A DNA stretch of 10,339 nt from UMGS1696 sp964634795 (lineage in GTDB: Bacteria; Bacillota; Clostridia; Oscillospirales; CAG-272), in contig CAZWLL010000060.1 in NCBI GenBank assembly GCA_964634795.1, forward strand, positions 1-10,339, read 5' to 3'. Both the position numbers and the translations under genes were made by a program. Under the pieces are notes generated by a model. It was given only the letters and a program-made list of their open reading frames with translations, was not told the origin of the DNA and did no database searches. Below are positions 1 to 6,883 of the stretch, piece after piece; positions within the stretch are counted from its first letter, which is position 1; every line of letters begins with the position of its first letter.

Positions 1-74
1 GCTCTTGTCGGAAAAGAAAAACTGCTCAGATATACCATAGCTTACCTCACATTAGTTTTATTATAATTCAACTG

Positions 75-134
75 TTAAGCCTTAAGAACGGAGAATTTTC
101 AGTCATGAAAATTCTCGAGAGTGGGATGGTTGTC
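75..134. repeat. Left copy of a structured interspersed repeat
   Basis: This 60-base core matches 10277-10335 at the other end of the window in the same orientation, with about 51 of 60 aligned positions identical. Its centre is a hairpin with an 11-base-pair stem (91-101 with 106-116) and loop GTCA. Compared with the other copy, stem pairs 9 and 11 change together (T-A to C-G and A-T to G-C), so pairing is kept. Downstream, GAGTGGGA (119-126) can pair with TCCCACTC (158-165). TTCAACTG (67-74) can pair with CAGTTGAA (144-151). There is no coding capacity. It could be a MITE-like element, a REP-type repeat or a structured RNA. The family is not one I can name, and the transcribed strand, if any, is unknown. 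Confidence 0.75.
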
Positions 135-236
135 TTCACTACTCAGTTGAAATTCACTCCCACTCGCTTATACTAATTATACACTATAAACACCGCCGAT
201 ACAAGCAATCTTTACTATTACGGAAAAGCTTGAGAG

Positions 237-274
237 TGAAAAACAAAAACGGCACAGACAAGCCGTACCGTTTT
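237..274 (-). terminator. Intrinsic terminator of the LamG surface-protein gene
   Basis: In the minus-strand transcript, 265-274 and 246-255 form a 10-base-pair stem (AAAACGGTAC with GTGCCGTTTT, including one G-U pair) around a 9-base loop. A broken T tract (TTTTTGTTTTT) follows. It starts about 20 bases after the stop codon of the minus-strand gene. It is closely related in sequence to the terminator at 9550-9591. Confidence 0.8.
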
Positions 275-292
275 CGCCTATATAATTTTATA

Positions 293-1522
293 TTACTTCT
301 TTTTCTTAGCTAATGTAAATCCGAGTGCGGATACCGCTGCTGATACCGCGGCAATTACACTTGCATCGAAAGTCTGGGGAGCCTTTTCCGCTGCAGCTGT
401 TGTTTCTTCGGGAACTATAACTGTCTCTTCAACTGTCTCGGTAACTGTTTCTTCTACTGTCTCAGTAACTGTCTCTTCAACTGTTTCGGCAGCTGTTTCT
501 TCCGCTGTTGTTTCTTCCGCGGAAGCGGTTGTTTCGGTTTCGTAGTTAACAGCTACATTGTAAAGAGATTCTTCAATTGTGAGAGCCTTGTCGGATACAC
601 GGATTTCGGAAATGGAGCCGCAGAACAGACGTCTAATCATACCCTCGGCTTCGTTTGCGTTCATGGAGTCAACGCCTTCATGACTCGTACCGTCCTTACG
701 GCCTACGCCTACTTCCCACTTATAGGAAGGATCTGTTACATAAACACCGTTTCCGTCGTCGAAGAATGAAACGCTTTCACCGTTAATGAAAGCTTCGGTT
801 AAGCCTTCACCGTCGTTTACTACCATGTAATGAATCCACTGGTCACCTTCTATACCGCTGCCGAACTCAGTGTTTTTCTTGTTGCCGTCTGCATCGACAT
901 GAATATACTGAAGACATGTTGTTCCGCCCTCGGCAAGAGTAGTAGCACCGGATACTTCAGAAACCGCAAGTACGAGCGGAGCTTCGTCCTGTCCCGAAAC
1001 TACACCCTGTCTTCCGAATACGCCTACGTAACGGTTATAATCATTGTTGAATTCGGGGGAAATCTTGAATATAACTTCAACTGTATACGCGCCGTCGAAT
1101 GCCATCGAGTTGATGGGAGCACCGTCTACGGTTTCAAAGAACTTACCGGAGGTATAGCCGCCCGTCCATGATGTTTCATCAGACGAATATGTATCAACGG
1201 ATGCGGAGTTTTCCTTTGAATTGTTCATCTGGAGAGATGTTGTGCTTGTGGATGCGCCGACGGTATTGCCTTCGTCCCAATCGAAAATCGAGAGCTGGTC
1301 ACCGTTTCCTACCGTAACCGTAACAAGGTCGTTGCCGTTGCCTGTAAGGTCGATAAAGGTAAGGTCATCCTTTGATATGTTTCCCGTGTAGCAGCCGTCG
1401 AGCTTCTGGAATTTCCAGTGAGCTACCGTTCCGTCTGCGGTTGAGGTTTCCGCCGCAAACATAGGAACGGCGAGAACCACAGCACAGGTGAGTGCGAGTA
1501 TGAATGCAAGAGCCTTTTTCAT
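293..1522 (-). CDS. Secreted LamG-like surface protein with sortase-like C-terminal anchor
   Basis: The 409-residue product starts with a clear signal peptide: MKKA, a hydrophobic core, and a likely cleavage site after Ala near residues 23-24. Residues about 33-320 resemble a LamG/concanavalin A-like jelly-roll, with 'VAHWKF' near the start, 'YTVEVIFKISPEF', 'QWIHYMVVND', 'AFINGE' and 'GSISEIRVSDKAL' as typical strand motifs. No catalytic residues are evident, so carbohydrate or glycoconjugate binding is inference. Residues 328-375 are a Thr/Glu-rich stalk containing an 8-residue repeat (TVEETVTE; DNA 419-484). PQTFD (382-386), a hydrophobic segment (387-404) and KKKK at the end form a sorting-signal-like tail, although the residue after Thr is Phe, not the usual Gly. 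The ATG has an AGGAG site 7 bases upstream. The gene looks monocistronic, with its own promoter and terminator. Confidence 0.85.
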   Translation of the reverse strand: MKKALAFILALTCAVVLAVPMFAAETSTADGTVAHWKFQKLDGCYTGNISKDDLTFIDLTGNGNDLVTVTVGNGDQLSIFDWDEGNTVGASTSTTSLQMNNSKENSASVDTYSSDETSWTGGYTSGKFFETVDGAPINSMAFDGAYTVEVIFKISPEFNNDYNRYVGVFGRQGVVSGQDEAPLVLAVSEVSGATTLAEGGTTCLQYIHVDADGNKKNTEFGSGIEGDQWIHYMVVNDGEGLTEAFINGESVSFFDDGNGVYVTDPSYKWEVGVGRKDGTSHEGVDSMNANEAEGMIRRLFCGSISEIRVSDKALTIEESLYNVAVNYETETTASAEETTAEETAAETVEETVTETVEETVTETVEETVIVPEETTAAAEKAPQTFDASVIAAVSAAVSALGFTLAKKKK

Positions 1523-1578
1523 GGTGTTTCTCCTGTTGTAAATGTAATAATTCGATTTGTACTTTCATGTACAGATGT

Positions 1579-1607
1579 ATAATATCACAAAAACGTCAAA
1601 AAGTCAA
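1579..1607 (-). promoter_or_regulatory. Promoter of the LamG surface-protein gene
   Basis: On the minus strand, TTGACT (1602-1607) and TATTAT (1579-1584) are separated by 17 bases. A TG one base before the -10 gives an extended -10. Transcription would start near 1572, leaving a leader of about 50 bases. An inverted repeat TGTAC-6-GTACA (1558-1573) covers the predicted start site and could be an operator. AGGTA-3-TACCT (1615-1627) lies just upstream of the -35. Confidence 0.75.
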
Positions 1608-1721
1608 CAATTATAAGGTATTTTACCTATATTTTACTCATAACTAAATATTAGTTTCGTTGTTTTCGTATCATCAATCTGTCGACAGTCATCATATAGC
1701 TGCGTTTATCGGCAATTTCCG

Positions 1722-2303
1722 TCAGCATGCCTCATAAGCGAACGAGCATGCTTTGCACCGTGTGAGAACGCTGCGCGCGTATTTCTCATCATACAGCCAA
1801 TCCTTCATCTCGTCACGCTCCACGAAAACCGGCATTCTGTCATGCACAGCCGACGGAGTTCCCGTCGCGATTGTTGTGAGAATAACATACTCCCTCTCGT
1901 CGTTTGCAGTCCTCTCAAGCGCCGCCATAAGTATCGCGCTTCCGTCGTTGTAATAGCGATACTTTTGCCCGTTCAGCCATTCATAATATCCCGATGCAAG
2001 CACGAGAGCCCGCCCTGTTTTAAACGCATTCGAAAACATAGGTTTATCGGCGGCTGTTTCCGCTCTGGCGTTAATTATAAGCTTATTTGCGTTTTTCAGC
2101 TTGCCGTCGGTAAATTGTGATTTAAATCCCCATACGGCACAGTGAGCGCGCACCGCCGCGTATGAGCCGTATATAATAGGCATCTCATCACCCGGGAATA
2201 TTTCCCCGCGCCGAAAATACTTTGCCGCGCTGCCCTTTTTCTCCCTCTCGATTATTCCGAGCAGCTCGTCGTCGTCAAGCCATGCCTGATATCTTCCGCA
2301 CAT
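1722..2303 (-). CDS. SOS response-associated peptidase (SRAP) family protein, YedK/HMCES type
   Basis: The family binds single-stranded DNA and covalently captures abasic sites through a thiazolidine link to Cys2, shielding them from cleavage. The 193-residue product has every key residue: Cys2 at the mature N-terminus (MCGRY), Asn78 and Arg80 in 'IINARAET', Glu108 in 'GYYEW', and His154 in 'HDRMPV'. These correspond to Cys2, Asn75, Glu105 and His160 of E. coli YedK. The start is certain because Cys2 must follow the initiator Met, and an AGGAGGG site lies 7 bases upstream. The protein is slightly shorter than the usual 200-230 residues at its C-terminus, but otherwise intact. It is transcribed divergently from trkA. 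I see no convincing terminator after the stop codon, where 86 bases separate it from the next promoter region on the same strand. Confidence 0.93.
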   Translation of the reverse strand: MCGRYQAWLDDDELLGIIEREKKGSAAKYFRRGEIFPGDEMPIIYGSYAAVRAHCAVWGFKSQFTDGKLKNANKLIINARAETAADKPMFSNAFKTGRALVLASGYYEWLNGQKYRYYNDGSAILMAALERTANDEREYVILTTIATGTPSAVHDRMPVFVERDEMKDWLYDEKYARSVLTRCKACSFAYEAC

Positions 2304-2365
2304 AATAATGCCCTCCTGTGCCGAATCTTTGTTTTTTCTGTTTAATACGTATGTTCTTTAATCTG

Positions 2366-2394
2366 ATTATGCCATATTTCATACGCAATGTCAA
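2366..2394 (-). promoter_or_regulatory. Promoter of the SRAP gene
   Basis: On the minus strand, a perfect -35 TTGACA (2389-2394) sits 17 bases from the -10 CATAAT (2366-2371), predicting a start near 2359 and a leader of about 55 bases. The -35 lies inside an inverted repeat described separately. A sequence resembling half of a Gram-positive LexA box (GAACATACGTAT, 2345-2356) lies just downstream of the predicted start. Its second half matches poorly. Confidence 0.75.
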
Positions 2395-2408
2395 GCGATT
2401 TGCGTATG
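2380..2408. promoter_or_regulatory. Inverted repeat around the SRAP -35 hexamer (candidate operator)
   Basis: Perfect 9-base arms, CATACGCAA (2380-2388) and TTGCGTATG (2400-2408), flank an 11-base spacer. That spacer contains the complete -35 hexamer of the SRAP promoter, which directly abuts one arm. A dimeric regulator bound here would block or modulate RNA polymerase. The regulator is unknown, and the sequence is not a canonical LexA box. Confidence 0.55.
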
Positions 2409-2468
2409 TTTTTCGAAAAATATGTAAAAGCGCCGTAAACCATCGGAGTATCCTGCGTTCACTCTTCC

Positions 2469-2497
2469 TTGACAAAAAATATCCGCAGTAGTATAAT
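2469..2497 (+). promoter_or_regulatory. Consensus sigma-A promoter of the trkA-trkH operon
   Basis: TTGACA (2469-2474), a 17-base spacer and TATAAT (2492-2497) match the vegetative promoter consensus at all 12 positions and at optimal spacing. Transcription should begin near 2504, giving a leader of about 32 bases. No riboswitch-sized leader is present, so a c-di-AMP or potassium-sensing riboswitch is unlikely here. Confidence 0.9.
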
Positions 2498-2535
2498 ACA
2501 TTCGACAATAAATTAATAAGGTTACATAAATAACA

Positions 2536-3894
2536 ATGAAAATTATAGTATGCGGATGCGGTAAAATCGGCTCCGCTATAATCGAAAAGCTTTCCGAAGA
2601 AGGTCATGACGTCACGGTCATCGACAAGGACAGCTCGGTGGTTACGGAAATCACAAACATTTACGATGTAATGGGCGTTGTCGGAAACTGCGCCGACTGC
2701 GAGACACTTACCGATGCGGGTGTAGGAGATGCCGAGCTGTTTATTACGGTTACGGGATCGGATGAAATGAATATGCTTTCATGCTTCCTCGCCAAACGAA
2801 TGGGAGCAGCGGAAACAATCGCGCGAATACGTACACCCGAATATAACGACGAATCTCTCGATTTCATGAAGCGTGAGCTCGGTCTGTCCATGGCTATAAA
2901 CCCCGAGCTTTTGGCAGCCCGTGAGCTTTTCGACATATTAAAGCTTCCGTCCGCGGCAAAGGTAGAAACCTTCGCGCGCAGAGCGTTCGAGGTTGTCGAG
3001 TTAAAGCTTAAGGAAAATTCCCCTCTCGACGGCTTCGCGCTGCATGAACTGTCCGAAAAATTCAAAACGCGTGTTTTGGTTTGTATGGTTCAGCGTGAGC
3101 ACGATTTCTTCATTCCGGACGGCAGTTTTGTTTTGCACTCGAATGATAAAATAGGTATTGTAGCATCGCACATTGAAATAACTAATTTTCTCACTCGCAC
3201 GGGACTTATGCAGAAAAGCGCGAAAAGAGTTATGCTTCTCGGAGGAAGCCGCACCGCTTTTTATCTTGCGAAAATGCTTGAGGGAAGCGGAAACACGGTA
3301 AAAATCATAGAATGCGATCAGGACAAAACAGAGGAACTGGCACGTTCTCTTCCCGATGCCACAATAATCAAGGGTGACGGAGCGGAGCAGGAGCTTCTTC
3401 TTGAGGAAGGCCTTCGTTCAATGGATGCATTCGCGGCTCTTACCGGACTTGACGAGCAAAACATATTAATCTCGATTTACGCGCAGTCTCAGAATGTGCC
3501 TAAGGTTATATCGAAGGTTAACCGTCCAGAGCTTTTGTCTCTTGCGGAAAAGCTCGGAGTCGACTCGGTAATATCTCCGAAAAATGTTATTGCCGATGTT
3601 CTTGTACAGTATGCGCGCGCGCTTGAAAATTCACGCGGAAGCAATGTGGAAACAATGTACAATCTGATGGACGGAGCCGCGGAGGCGCTTGAATTCAGCG
3701 TCAACTCGGCATCGGATGTCACAAACATTCCGCTTAAAAATCTGACGCTCAAACCGAATATTCTTATCGCGGGTATAATTCGTTCCCAAAAAACCATAGT
3801 TCCCGGAGGAAACGATATGATACTCACAGGTGACCGTGTTATTGTTATTTCCGCCGGCAGAAAGCTGTACGACCTCACCGATATAGCCCTTTGA
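2536..3894 (+). CDS. trkA: Trk potassium uptake regulatory subunit TrkA
   Basis: This is the cytoplasmic nucleotide-binding ring subunit that gates the TrkH potassium channel. Its 452 residues match the usual duplicated TrkA length. The order is RCK_N (1-120), RCK_C (about 140-220), a second RCK_N (about 230-350) and a second RCK_C (about 370-452). The first Rossmann motif is canonical: G7-x-G9-x-x-G12 with acidic D30 at the end of strand 2, fitting NAD(H) binding. The second has GGSRTA (236-241), which lacks the last glycine, and has E259 as the acidic residue. The start is placed at ATG 2536, where the Rossmann strand begins at once. Its ribosome site (AAGG, 2518-2521) is weak and rather far away. 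The trkH start follows 26 bases after the stop. Confidence 0.95.
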   Translation: MKIIVCGCGKIGSAIIEKLSEEGHDVTVIDKDSSVVTEITNIYDVMGVVGNCADCETLTDAGVGDAELFITVTGSDEMNMLSCFLAKRMGAAETIARIRTPEYNDESLDFMKRELGLSMAINPELLAARELFDILKLPSAAKVETFARRAFEVVELKLKENSPLDGFALHELSEKFKTRVLVCMVQREHDFFIPDGSFVLHSNDKIGIVASHIEITNFLTRTGLMQKSAKRVMLLGGSRTAFYLAKMLEGSGNTVKIIECDQDKTEELARSLPDATIIKGDGAEQELLLEEGLRSMDAFAALTGLDEQNILISIYAQSQNVPKVISKVNRPELLSLAEKLGVDSVISPKNVIADVLVQYARALENSRGSNVETMYNLMDGAAEALEFSVNSASDVTNIPLKNLTLKPNILIAGIIRSQKTIVPGGNDMILTGDRVIVISAGRKLYDLTDIAL

Positions 3895-3920
3895 GCATTC
3901 TGTTTTACATAGGATAAATC

Positions 3921-5366
3921 ATGAATCGCAAAATGATATTTTTCACTATAGGACAGCTCATACTCCTCGAAAGTGTCCTTCTAATTTTACCGTGCGCGGT
4001 TGCGCTTATATACGCGGAATATTTCTGCGCTCTCTCATTTCTCGCGGTGGCTGCCGTCTCCGCGGCGGCAGGACTGCTTCTGACTATTGTTTTCCGCAAA
4101 TCCGATAAGACGATATACGCCCGTGAAGGACTTGTTACGGTTGCGCTGGCATGGGTAATATTATCGGCAATAGGCGCGCTTCCGTTTGTAATTTCACGTG
4201 ATATCCCATCATACATTGACGCACTGTTCGAAATTATAAGCGGCTTTACCACAACAGGGGCGACAATACTGAACAATGTGGAAGCACTGAGCCACGGCGC
4301 ACTTTTCTGGCGCAGCTTTTCACATTGGATAGGCGGTATGGGAGTCATTGTGCTGATGATGGCTATAATGCCGAGCGGTGACGGCCGCTCTATGCATATA
4401 ATCCGCGCGGAAATGCCGGGTCCAAAGGTAGATAAAATTGTTCCGAAGGTTCGTGAGACGGCAAAAATACTGTACCTTATCTACATTGCGCTGACATTTG
4501 TCGAGGTTATTTTCCTTCTCTTCGGAGGAATGAACCTGTTTGAGGCGCTCCTCCATGCGTTCGGCACAGCGGGAACGGGAGGATTCGGTATTAAATACGA
4601 CAGCATGGCGTCATACTCGACATATATCAAATGGGTAGTGGCAATCTTCATGCTCATTTTCAGTGTAAACTTCAATATCTACTACTTTATTCTTACGAAA
4701 AAGCTGGTTCAGGCAGCGAAAAGCGAAGAGCTTCATGTATTCTTCGGAATAGTTCTCGTATCATCCGGAATTATCACAGCAAATTTAGTATGCAATGATG
4801 TATCTGTGGGAAAAGCAATAACAGATGCCGTATTTCAGGTTTCGTCCATCATTTCCACTACAGGCTATTCAACCGTTGATTTTAATCTCTGGCCTCAGCT
4901 TTCCAAAGCGGTGCTTTTCCTGCTTATGTTTATCGGAGGCTGTGCAGGCTCAACCGCGGGCGGACTCAAGGTATCGAGAATAATCATAATGTATAAATCA
5001 GCTTGCCGTGAGCTGAAAAGAATACTGCATCCGCGCTCAGTATCATCTATTGAATTCGAAGGAAAGCAAGTCGACAGTGAAGCCGAGCACGGTGTTCTAT
5101 CGTATCTCGCCATGTATTTTATAGTTTTCGCAGTTCTTATACTTCTCATCTTTGCGGAACCGTTTGATTTTGAGTCGAATCTTACTGCCGTAGTCACATG
5201 CTATAATAATGTCGGTCCGGGATTTGCCGCCGTCGGTCCGATGTTTTCGTTCGCGCAATACTCGAATTACGCAAAGCTGGTGCTCTCCGCCGCGATGCTT
5301 CTCGGAAGACTCGAGTTATACCCGCTTCTTCTGACCTTCTCCCCTTCGACATGGAGAAAAAAATAA
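3921..5366 (+). CDS. trkH: Trk potassium uptake channel subunit TrkH
   Basis: This is the membrane channel for potassium uptake, assembled with the TrkA ring encoded just upstream. The 481 residues carry the four pore-loop selectivity regions of the SKT superfamily: TTTGA (110-114), GTAGTGGFG (215-223), STTGYS (312-317) and NNVGPGFAAVGP (429-440). The gating-loop region GGCAGSTAGGLK (339-350) and the family-typical C-terminus LLGRLELYPLLLTFSPSTW (460-478) are intact, and several hydrophobic helices are evident. An AGGA site (3911-3914) precedes the ATG by 6 bases. The 26-base gap to trkA has no terminator, so the two are co-transcribed. A strong terminator follows 7 bases after the stop codon. 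Confidence 0.95.
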   Translation: MNRKMIFFTIGQLILLESVLLILPCAVALIYAEYFCALSFLAVAAVSAAAGLLLTIVFRKSDKTIYAREGLVTVALAWVILSAIGALPFVISRDIPSYIDALFEIISGFTTTGATILNNVEALSHGALFWRSFSHWIGGMGVIVLMMAIMPSGDGRSMHIIRAEMPGPKVDKIVPKVRETAKILYLIYIALTFVEVIFLLFGGMNLFEALLHAFGTAGTGGFGIKYDSMASYSTYIKWVVAIFMLIFSVNFNIYYFILTKKLVQAAKSEELHVFFGIVLVSSGIITANLVCNDVSVGKAITDAVFQVSSIISTTGYSTVDFNLWPQLSKAVLFLLMFIGGCAGSTAGGLKVSRIIIMYKSACRELKRILHPRSVSSIEFEGKQVDSEAEHGVLSYLAMYFIVFAVLILLIFAEPFDFESNLTAVVTCYNNVGPGFAAVGPMFSFAQYSNYAKLVLSAAMLLGRLELYPLLLTFSPSTWRKK

Positions 5367-5373
5367 TCGGCTT

Positions 5374-5410
5374 ACGGATTGTTTTCCGCTTTGAAAACAA
5401 TCCGTTTTTT
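5374..5410 (+). terminator. Intrinsic terminator of the trkA-trkH operon
   Basis: ACGGATTGTTTTC (5374-5386) pairs perfectly with GAAAACAATCCGT (5393-5405) around a 6-base loop, followed by a run of T residues ending at 5410. This separates the potassium operon from the transporter-mannosidase operon. Confidence 0.93.
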
Positions 5411-5483
5411 CGATGATGTGAAACACGATTATTTTAAAATGTTCATCAAACAATAATATAAGACCCGATTTTCCCGAAAAAAC

Positions 5484-5512
5484 TTGCATTTGCCTGCGGT
5501 GTGTGCTACAAT
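5484..5512 (+). promoter_or_regulatory. Extended -10 promoter of the transporter-mannosidase operon
   Basis: TTGCAT (5484-5489) and TACAAT (5507-5512) are 17 bases apart, with TGC directly before the -10 (extended -10). Transcription would start near 5519, so the leader is only about 27 bases. The promoter overlaps the in-frame GTG at 5501, which rules that codon out as the start. The 70 bases between the trkH terminator and this promoter could hold regulator sites, but none is clear. Confidence 0.82.
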
Positions 5513-5545
5513 TATTTCCATCTTTGTAAATTGCAGGTAACTATT

Positions 5546-6844
5546 ATGAAAAATTCACGTAAATGGACGGATTACGAAAAAAATTCGTGGCTCGTCGTTA
5601 TATATTGCATCCTCGCATATACTACCGTGTACATAGGCAGAAAAAATCTGTCGGTTTGTCTTCCCGCTATGATGGAGGACGGTGTCATAACACAAGCTCT
5701 CGGCGGCACTGTCGGCACATGTTTTTACATTTTTTACGCATGCGGACAGCTTGTAAACGGCTGGCTCGGCGACAGAATACACCCGAAGGACATGATATGC
5801 ATCGGACTTATGACAGCAGGCTTAATGAACATTCTTATGGGCGTGAACTCGCTCGGATGGCTGTTCGGCGTAATATGGGCTGTATGCGGCTTCGCGTGCT
5901 CCATGCTTTGGGCTCCGATTGTACGTGCGCTGTCGCTTTGGACAACAAATGATGTCCGTCTCGCCTCCGGTGCGCACCTTACCGCTTCTATTCCTCTCGG
6001 TACAATACTGTGCTACCTGGTCTGCGCCCTTTGCATGAAGATAGCGTCATGGAGATGCGCGTTCATAGTATGCGGAGCAATACTCTGCATCGCGTCTGCC
6101 GTAATTTTTGTTTGTTTCTCCTCATCAACGCTGAAAGCTCATACTGCGCTTCCCGAAAGAAACAGCGAAAGCGGCGTAAAGAAGCCGTCACTGCTTAAGG
6201 TAATCGGTATAGGCATGCTGTTTACCGCATTCGTTATTGCGTTCAACGGCATACTCAAGGACGGTCTCGACCTTTGGATTCCCACAGTTCTTAACGATAA
6301 ATTCATTCCGAATGCCTCGGCTGTATCGATAATATGCTCTATTCTTCCCATCGTCAATATCGGCGGCGCATACATTTCACGTTTCATAATGTCGAAATTC
6401 AAGCTCGATGAGCTTTCGTGCTGCGCTGTCATGTTTATAATTTCCGCCGTATGCCTGGCTGCGGTAACCGCATTTATTTCGCTTACCCCGAGCAAGGCCG
6501 CGGGTGAGTCTATCGGAACAGGCGAGATAATCACCGCCGTATTCAACACACTTCTGCTTGCGCTGTCAAGTGCCGCTATGCTCGGAGCAAACACAATGCT
6601 GCTGACATACATTCCTCTTCACTACGGCAAGGCAGGTCTCGCGTCATCCGTATCGGGAATGCTCGATTGCTTCTCGTATGCCGCAGCCGCAGTATCGAAT
6701 ATCGCGGTAGGTGCTGTTTCGGAAAACCTGGGATGGACTAATGTATTTTATCTGTTTGTCGGATGCGCAATTGTCGGAGCGGTAATTGCGGCAATCGGTC
6801 ACGGAAAAATGAAAAAGACAACGGACGAGCTCGACAGAATGTAA
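5546..6844 (+). CDS. MFS transporter of the organophosphate:phosphate antiporter type (GlpT/UhpT-like)
   Basis: This is a polytopic inner-membrane carrier of 432 residues, about 12 hydrophobic segments, related to GlpT and UhpT. The first helix reads YIGRKNLSV. Its R32 aligns with GlpT Arg45 (YLVRKNFAL), one of two phosphate-binding arginines. In helix 7, ILKDGLDLWIPTVL aligns with GlpT LLRYGILDWSPTYL, so GlpT Arg269 is replaced by K238. An MFS loop motif (GDRIHPKD, 75-82) follows helix 2. An anionic or phosphorylated substrate is therefore likely, but its identity is unknown. ATG 5546 is chosen over the in-frame GTG at 5501 because the latter lies in the promoter. AGGT (5535-5538) is a modest ribosome site 7 bases upstream. 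The mannosidase gene follows after 39 bases with no terminator, implying a shared operon and pathway. Confidence 0.88.
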   Translation: MKNSRKWTDYEKNSWLVVIYCILAYTTVYIGRKNLSVCLPAMMEDGVITQALGGTVGTCFYIFYACGQLVNGWLGDRIHPKDMICIGLMTAGLMNILMGVNSLGWLFGVIWAVCGFACSMLWAPIVRALSLWTTNDVRLASGAHLTASIPLGTILCYLVCALCMKIASWRCAFIVCGAILCIASAVIFVCFSSSTLKAHTALPERNSESGVKKPSLLKVIGIGMLFTAFVIAFNGILKDGLDLWIPTVLNDKFIPNASAVSIICSILPIVNIGGAYISRFIMSKFKLDELSCCAVMFIISAVCLAAVTAFISLTPSKAAGESIGTGEIITAVFNTLLLALSSAAMLGANTMLLTYIPLHYGKAGLASSVSGMLDCFSYAAAAVSNIAVGAVSENLGWTNVFYLFVGCAIVGAVIAAIGHGKMKKTTDELDRM

Positions 6845-6868
6845 AGAATAATTATAAAAATAAACTTC

Positions 6869-6875
6869 AGGAGGT
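6869..6875 (+). promoter_or_regulatory. Strong ribosome binding site of the mannosidase gene
   Basis: AGGAGGT lies 8 bases before the ATG at 6884, an almost perfect complement of the 16S rRNA 3' end. It fixes the start and suggests higher translation of the mannosidase than of the transporter upstream, whose site is only AGGT. Confidence 0.85.
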
Positions 6876-6883
6876 CAGTTCCC

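Larger units (their letters stand above)
1..292. other. Gene-free left edge with a structured repeat and a terminator
   Basis: No credible reading frame lies in this AT-rich stretch. It holds the left copy of a structured repeat (core 75-134, possibly extending to about 188) and the minus-strand terminator of the adjacent surface-protein gene (about 237-274). I see nothing recognisable in 1-60 or 190-230. Confidence 0.7.

Noticed and set aside
830..1171. Plus-strand open frame (113 codons) inside the LamG protein gene
   Set aside because: It is antisense to a gene with signal peptide, promoter, ribosome site and terminator, and its product resembles no protein I know.
1642..1656. AACTAA-3-TTAGTT hairpin after the SRAP gene as its terminator
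   Set aside because: The stem is only 6 base pairs, is AT-rich, has no T tract on either strand and lies 66 bases past the stop codon.
5414..5448. Imperfect palindrome TGATG...CATCA and possible catabolite-control (cre) site upstream of the transporter promoter
   Set aside because: The arms match only with a two-base offset, the centre is off-axis, and no position fits the cre consensus around its central CG.
5501..5545. GTG at 5501 as the start of the transporter, adding 15 residues
   Set aside because: The GTG lies between the -35 and -10 of a good extended -10 promoter, so it would be upstream of the transcript start. ATG 5546 has a ribosome site and gives a normal OPA-type N-terminus.
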